Positions 13,910 through 17,960 of a stretch of 17,960 nt of DNA are shown in pieces. The notes below the pieces were generated by a model that ran no database searches, was not told where the DNA came from, and worked only from the letters and a program-made list of their open reading frames with translations. How positions within the stretch are numbered: position 1 is the stretch's first letter; each line of letters starts with the position of its first letter. This DNA comes from Gemmatimonadota bacterium (GTDB taxonomy: Bacteria > Gemmatimonadota > Gemmatimonadetes > JACCXV01 > JAHWKZ01). Position numbers and translations under genes: made by a program. The DNA lies in the NCBI GenBank assembly GCA_030641505.1, contig DAOWHI010000290.1, forward strand, positions 1 to 17,960, written 5' to 3'.

Positions 13910-15766
13910 CTAGTTCTGCCGCGCTTCGGCTGCGGCCAGGCGCATCGCTTTCTTGCGTGTATTGGGGTCGAGCAGCCGCTTTCTGAGCCGGATGGCGTCC
14001 GGGGTGACCTCGATGAGCTCATCGTCGTTGATGAACTCGAGCGCGAGCTCGAGTGTCAGCTCGCGTGGCGTCTCCAATTTCACGTTTTCGTCCGACGCGG
14101 CGGCCCGCATGTTCGTGAGCTTCTTGCCCTTTGACACGTTGACGTCGAGGTCGCCCGGCCGAACGTGCTCTCCCACGATCATCCCACCGTAGACCTCGAT
14201 GCCGGGCGCGACGAACATCACGGCGCGCTCCTGTAGGTTGAAGAGCGCGAACGCCACGGACAAACCGAGTCGGTCGGCCACGAGGACCCCCCGTTGGCGG
14301 CTCTGGAGGTGCCCCGCCCGTGGTCCGTACTCGAGGAAGCGGTGGTGGATTTGCCCTTCTCCGTGCGTGTCCGTCAGAAACTCGGACCGATATCCGAAGA
14401 GCCCGCGAGCCGGGAGCTTGAACTCGAGTCGAACCGGTCCCTGGTCGGTGGGCCGCATCGCGAGAAGCTCGGCGCGTCGACTCCCCATCTTCTCCATGAC
14501 CACGCCCACCATCTCCTGCGGCACTTCGACCACGGCCTCTTCGTAGGGCTCGAGCGTTTCGCCCTCCGGCCCTTCTCGCAGGATCACGCGCGGGCGCGAC
14601 ACACTGAACTCGTATCCCTCGCGCCGCATCGTCTCCATCAGGATCGTGAGGTGAAGCTCGCCGCGGCCCGACACGGAGAACGTGTCCGGCGACTCCGTAT
14701 CCTCGACGCGAAGTGCAACGTTTCGCTCGAGCTCACGAAACAGGCGCTCGCGGAGCTGGCGCGTTGTCACGTACTTGCCCGCTCGCCCGGCGAACGGTGA
14801 ATCGTTGACGCGGAAGTCGACCGAGAGCGTCGGCCGCTCGACGGCGATGCCGAGAAGGCGTTCTCGGTGGTCCGGATTCGTAATCGTCTGCCCGATCTCG
14901 ACCCCTTCGAGCCCGGCTAACGCGACGATGTCCCCCGTGCCGGCGCTCGATACTTCGACCCGCTTCAGACCATCGAAGCCGTAGATCTTGAGAACCTTCG
15001 CTGGGATGGCCTCGCTTTGAGGCACGTCGCCCGGATCCCCTAGAGGGAGGAGAACCACGCGATCTCCTACGGTGACCGATCCCCGTTCGATCCGCCCGAT
15101 CGCGATCCGCCCCACGTAACTCGAGTAATCGAGCGTCGAGGTCAACATCTGAAATGGCCCTTCGACATCTCCGCTCGGCGGCGGAACCGACCCGATGATC
15201 GTCTCGAAGAGCAGCGCTAGCCCCTCCCCTCGATCCTCGAGCTCGAGCGTCGCCCACCCATCGCGACCGCTCGCATACAAGAACTTGGCATCGAGCTGGG
15301 ACTCGGTCGCATCGAGTTCGAGGAAAAGCTCCAAGACTTCATCGTGGACTTTTTCCGCGCGTTGATCCGGGCGGTCCACCTTGTTGATGACGATCACGGG
15401 GGTCAGCCCGAGATCGAGCGCCTTTCGGGTAACGAACCGCGTCTGGGGCATCGGCCCCTCGGCGGCATCAACGAGTATGAGGACCCCGTCAACCATTCTG
15501 AGGACACGCTCCACCTCGCCACCGAAATCCGCGTGCCCCGGGGTGTCGACGATGTTGATCTTGGTCTCACCCCACAGGACCGCCGTGTTCTTGGACAGGA
15601 TCGTGATGCCGCGCTCGCGCTCGAGCGGGTTCGAGTCCATCACCCGCTCAACCACATGCTCATGCGCGCTGAAGGCGCCCGCTTGCCGCAGCATGTGGTC
15701 GACCAGGGTCGTCTTGCCGTGGTCGACGTGCGCGATGATCGCGACGTTCCTGAGTTGAGTCGTCAA
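13910..15766 (-). CDS. typA: Translational GTPase TypA/BipA
   Basis: A ribosome-associated GTPase of the elongation-factor family involved in 50S assembly and stress or cold adaptation. From the chosen start it has 618 residues, close to the usual 600-615. G1 is AHVDHGKT (12-19), G2 RERGIT, G3 DTPGHAD (74-80) and G4 NKVD (128-131). Later blocks are TLDYSSYVGRIAIGRI (domain II), SGRGELHLTILMETMRREG (EF-G-like domain III), and the BipA-specific C-terminus with GLFGYRSEFLTDTHGEG and NVSKGKKLTNMRAAASDE. No ATG precedes the conserved N-terminus. TTG at 15766 gives MTTQLRNVAIIAHVDHG, and a GAGG lies 6 nt upstream; an earlier TTG at 15814 is less likely. It is divergent from the protease gene across 176 nt. 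Confidence 0.95.
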   Translation of the reverse strand: MTTQLRNVAIIAHVDHGKTTLVDHMLRQAGAFSAHEHVVERVMDSNPLERERGITILSKNTAVLWGETKINIVDTPGHADFGGEVERVLRMVDGVLILVDAAEGPMPQTRFVTRKALDLGLTPVIVINKVDRPDQRAEKVHDEVLELFLELDATESQLDAKFLYASGRDGWATLELEDRGEGLALLFETIIGSVPPPSGDVEGPFQMLTSTLDYSSYVGRIAIGRIERGSVTVGDRVVLLPLGDPGDVPQSEAIPAKVLKIYGFDGLKRVEVSSAGTGDIVALAGLEGVEIGQTITNPDHRERLLGIAVERPTLSVDFRVNDSPFAGRAGKYVTTRQLRERLFRELERNVALRVEDTESPDTFSVSGRGELHLTILMETMRREGYEFSVSRPRVILREGPEGETLEPYEEAVVEVPQEMVGVVMEKMGSRRAELLAMRPTDQGPVRLEFKLPARGLFGYRSEFLTDTHGEGQIHHRFLEYGPRAGHLQSRQRGVLVADRLGLSVAFALFNLQERAVMFVAPGIEVYGGMIVGEHVRPGDLDVNVSKGKKLTNMRAAASDENVKLETPRELTLELALEFINDDELIEVTPDAIRLRKRLLDPNTRKKAMRLAAAEARQN

Positions 15767-15854
15767 AGCGTGCCTCGTGTCTGACGTTTTTCTTAGACGG
15801 ACGGAGGGCTTCAAAACTAGGCATTTAGTCGCAAAAATACCAGACTAGTCCCGC

Positions 15855-15860
15855 ATTATA
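15855..15860 (-). promoter_or_regulatory. Possible -10 element upstream of typA
   Basis: The minus strand reads TATAAT at 15860-15855, about 90 nt before the typA start. At a 17-nt spacing the -35 position reads TCGGTC, a poor match, so the promoter call rests on the -10 alone. I find no good plus-strand promoter for the protease gene in the same intergenic region. Confidence 0.3.
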
Positions 15861-15942
15861 GCTCCCGTCTGGAACGCGACCGAGAATGGAGTTAAGGTCA
15901 AGTCCTCTATCCAGCGCATCGCTTTTCCCATCGGGGGGCCCC

Positions 15943-17913
15943 ATGAGACGTCTTCTCCTCGTTCCGTTGGCCGCTTTCTCGATCGCGTCGTGTGGCGAAT
16001 CCCGCGCTCCGACTTCGCCATCCCAAACCGAGCTCGCGCTGTCGGGAACGACTGACGTGATCGTCGTCCTCGATCGCGGGTTCGCTCCCGGCGAGCGAGC
16101 GGCCAATCATGCGCGCGCCGCGGCCGTGGCGCACGAGTTCGGCGTCGTCCCGCGACATACTTATGGCACTGCCTTGTTCGGTTTTTCGGCCACCGTTCCA
16201 GCGGCACGTTTGGGCGCCCTGCGTAGTGATCCCCGGGTAGCCTCGGTCGAGCTCGACGAAGTACACGCGATCGACATCCAAGACCTGCCGACCGGGATCG
16301 ATCGAACCGAAGCCGACCGGGCGTTTCCCGCCCTTGGCGATGACGCGGTCTCGCTTCAAGTCCCGTTCGATGTCGCGATCCTCGACACTGGCATCGATCC
16401 AAACCATCCGGATCTCAACGTCGCCGGCGGGAGGAACTTCGACCGAGGGAACAAACAAAGGTGGAGCGACAACCACGGTCACGGAACCCACGTCGCGGGT
16501 ACGGTCGGCGCATTGGACAACGATCTGGGCGTCGTCGGTGTCGCGCCCGGCGTCCGGCTCTGGGGGTTCAGGGTTTGCAACAACGGCGGCTTGTGCTCGA
16601 CCAGCGCGCGCGTCGCGGGCATGGACTGGATCGCTTCCAAGAAATCCGATTTCAAGGCCGGTCGATCCGGCGGGATCGATTTCGTGTCGGCCAATATGAG
16701 CATCAGCTTCCCGGGCGATGCCCAACCGTGCTCTGCGTCCTCCGGGGCGCTCCATCAAGCTGCCTGCGCGATGATTGACGAAGGCGTGGCGCTAGCGATG
16801 TCGGCTGGCAACGACGGCGCGCTCAAGCAGGCTTGGCCTGAGCCATTTGTCGTATCCGCGCTCGCCGATTTCGACGGCAAGGCCGGTGGGGCGGGCGCGA
16901 GCACGTGTCGCTTTGACTTCGACGACACGCTGGCGGATTTCAGCAACTTCGGATCGACGATCGATATCGCCGCGCCGGGCGTTTGCATCCTGTCAACCTG
17001 GCCCGGCGGCGGATACGCGACGTTGAACGGGACGTCGATGGCCTCACCGCACGTTGCTGGAGCGGTCGCGCTGTATCTGCACGCTACAGGTTTTTCTCCG
17101 GCGATCGACGGCGCCGGCGTGGGCGCGATCAAGACCGCGCTAATCGCCGCGGCCAAGCCTCAAAGCGATGCCTGCGGGTACACGAACGAACACGCCGCTC
17201 AGGGCTCAAACGAGCCGCTTCTCTTCCTGAACGCGCTGGTCTTCGGCGGCGACGGCAGCTGCACCATCGATGGCAGCGGCCCACCGCCCGATGGTTCTCC
17301 GACGGTCAACATCACCGATCCGGCGGATGGGTCGACGGTCTACGGCATCGTCAGCGTCGAGGCCTCCGCCGTCGACGACGGGGGCGTCTCGCAGGTCGAG
17401 TTCTTTGTCAACGGGATCAGCATTGGCGTCGACACGAACGCCCTCAACGGGTACTCGGCGCAGTGGGATACCTCGAGCCACACCGATGGGTCGCTGGCCA
17501 CGGTCCAGGCTGTCGCCACCGACGGCGGCGGTAAGACCGGCGACGACACTGTGGTTGTGACCATCAACAACGCGGCGGCCGAAGTGCACGTTGGGGATCT
17601 TCTCGGCGTTCGGGTGCGCCTCGGATCGAAATGGCGGGCGGACGTGACGATCACCGTGCACGACCAAGATCACAACCCGATCGATGCGGCGCTGGTGACC
17701 GGCAGTTGGAGTGGCGGTGCCAGCGGACCCGACTTCTGCACCACGTGGTCCGTCGGGCGGTGTGCCGTCGGCAGGCCAAGCATGAAGAACGGGGTGTCGA
17801 GTGTGACGTTCATGGTTGACTCAGTGCAATACGGCAGCGTCACCTACAACGCCGGCGCCAACCACGATCCGGGCGGCGACAGCGACGGGACGACGGTCAC
17901 CGTAAACAAGTAA
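15943..17913 (+). CDS. Lipid-anchored S8 subtilisin-like serine protease with C-terminal Ig-like domains
   Basis: A 656-residue secreted protease. The ATG at 15943 begins a lipoprotein signal (LLLVPLAAFSIASC, Cys17); an in-frame ATG at 15886 would hide it. An inhibitor-I9-like prodomain covers about 35-110. The subtilase domain (about 140-430) has the complete triad: Asp148 (AILDTGIDPNHPDL), His180 (HGHGTHVAGTVGA) and Ser365 (NGTSMASPHVAGAVALYL). The oxyanion Asn is near 290 (SAGNDG). A Pro/Gly linker leads to a bacterial Ig-like module (about 453-545, VNITDPADGSTVYGIVSVEA). Last comes a beta-rich module with a Cys pair near 599/607 (VTITVHDQDHNPIDAA, ANHDPGGDSDGTTVTV). Probable location is the outer membrane surface or periplasm; substrate unknown. 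Divergent from typA. Confidence 0.9.
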   Translation: MRRLLLVPLAAFSIASCGESRAPTSPSQTELALSGTTDVIVVLDRGFAPGERAANHARAAAVAHEFGVVPRHTYGTALFGFSATVPAARLGALRSDPRVASVELDEVHAIDIQDLPTGIDRTEADRAFPALGDDAVSLQVPFDVAILDTGIDPNHPDLNVAGGRNFDRGNKQRWSDNHGHGTHVAGTVGALDNDLGVVGVAPGVRLWGFRVCNNGGLCSTSARVAGMDWIASKKSDFKAGRSGGIDFVSANMSISFPGDAQPCSASSGALHQAACAMIDEGVALAMSAGNDGALKQAWPEPFVVSALADFDGKAGGAGASTCRFDFDDTLADFSNFGSTIDIAAPGVCILSTWPGGGYATLNGTSMASPHVAGAVALYLHATGFSPAIDGAGVGAIKTALIAAAKPQSDACGYTNEHAAQGSNEPLLFLNALVFGGDGSCTIDGSGPPPDGSPTVNITDPADGSTVYGIVSVEASAVDDGGVSQVEFFVNGISIGVDTNALNGYSAQWDTSSHTDGSLATVQAVATDGGGKTGDDTVVVTINNAAAEVHVGDLLGVRVRLGSKWRADVTITVHDQDHNPIDAALVTGSWSGGASGPDFCTTWSVGRCAVGRPSMKNGVSSVTFMVDSVQYGSVTYNAGANHDPGGDSDGTTVTVNK

Positions 17914-17960
17914 GCAGGCTAGCCCACCGAGGACTCAGGAAGAGCCACGCTTGAGTCAGG

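Noticed and set aside
13474..14022. 182-codon minus-strand frame spanning the RHH-like gene and the end of typA
   Set aside because: It overlaps two supported genes in other frames and has no domain or credible start signal.
17914..17960. Short tail after the protease, with near-repeats ACTCAGGA and GAGTCAGG
   Set aside because: Too short and imperfect to call a repeat, terminator or gene start.

Overview
The window is a gene-dense, high-GC bacterial chromosome segment carrying ordinary metabolic and cell-envelope genes. I see no insertion sequence, phage module, CRISPR array, tRNA or rRNA. Two secreted proteins start with lipoprotein signals of the type ...LPLVAFSVAAC and ...VPLAAFSIASC, followed by Ser/Pro/Thr-rich linkers. 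Together with the lipid-anchored subtilase and its C-terminal Ig-like modules, this style suggests a Gram-negative, soil- or water-type lineage such as Gemmatimonadota. That placement is an inference from gene style, not from a marker gene.

Region 1 (1-6540). A 5'-truncated DUF72 gene reads rightward and converges on a four-gene leftward operon: anmK > nagZ-like > mltD-like lytic transglycosylase > sodium:solute symporter. The genes are tightly packed, with a GTGA overlap between anmK and nagZ and a 3-nt gap between mltD and the symporter. The three enzymes are successive steps of murein (peptidoglycan) recycling. The symporter at the operon end is a candidate importer of a muropeptide sugar.

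Region 2 (6593-9809). Rightward genes: a gamma-glutamylcyclotransferase-fold protein; a secreted lipoprotein with two copies of a Cys/His cassette, behind a near-consensus promoter and ended by a strong intrinsic terminator; a dodecin lacking the canonical flavin-stacking residues; and a PpnN/LOG-like Rossmann nucleotide-binding protein. The last gene converges on murQ, and the two stop codons share one CTAG palindrome.

Region 3 (9806-13349, leftward). An operon of a YkvI-type membrane protein, a cystathionine beta-synthase with two CBS domains, a 36-codon lipoprotein-like ORF, and murQ. The last three are chained by ATGA and TTGA stop/start overlaps. MurQ supplies the etherase step that follows AnmK, so the recycling route is split over two operons about 3 kb apart.

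Region 4 (13350-17960). A short ribbon-helix-helix-like protein with a strong ribosome binding site and a sigma70-like promoter whose -10 region contains a small inverted repeat; the translational GTPase TypA/BipA (leftward, TTG start); and a lipid-anchored S8 subtilisin-like protease (rightward) with two C-terminal accessory domains. The last 47 bases hold nothing I can identify. No intergenic gap exceeds about 215 bases.
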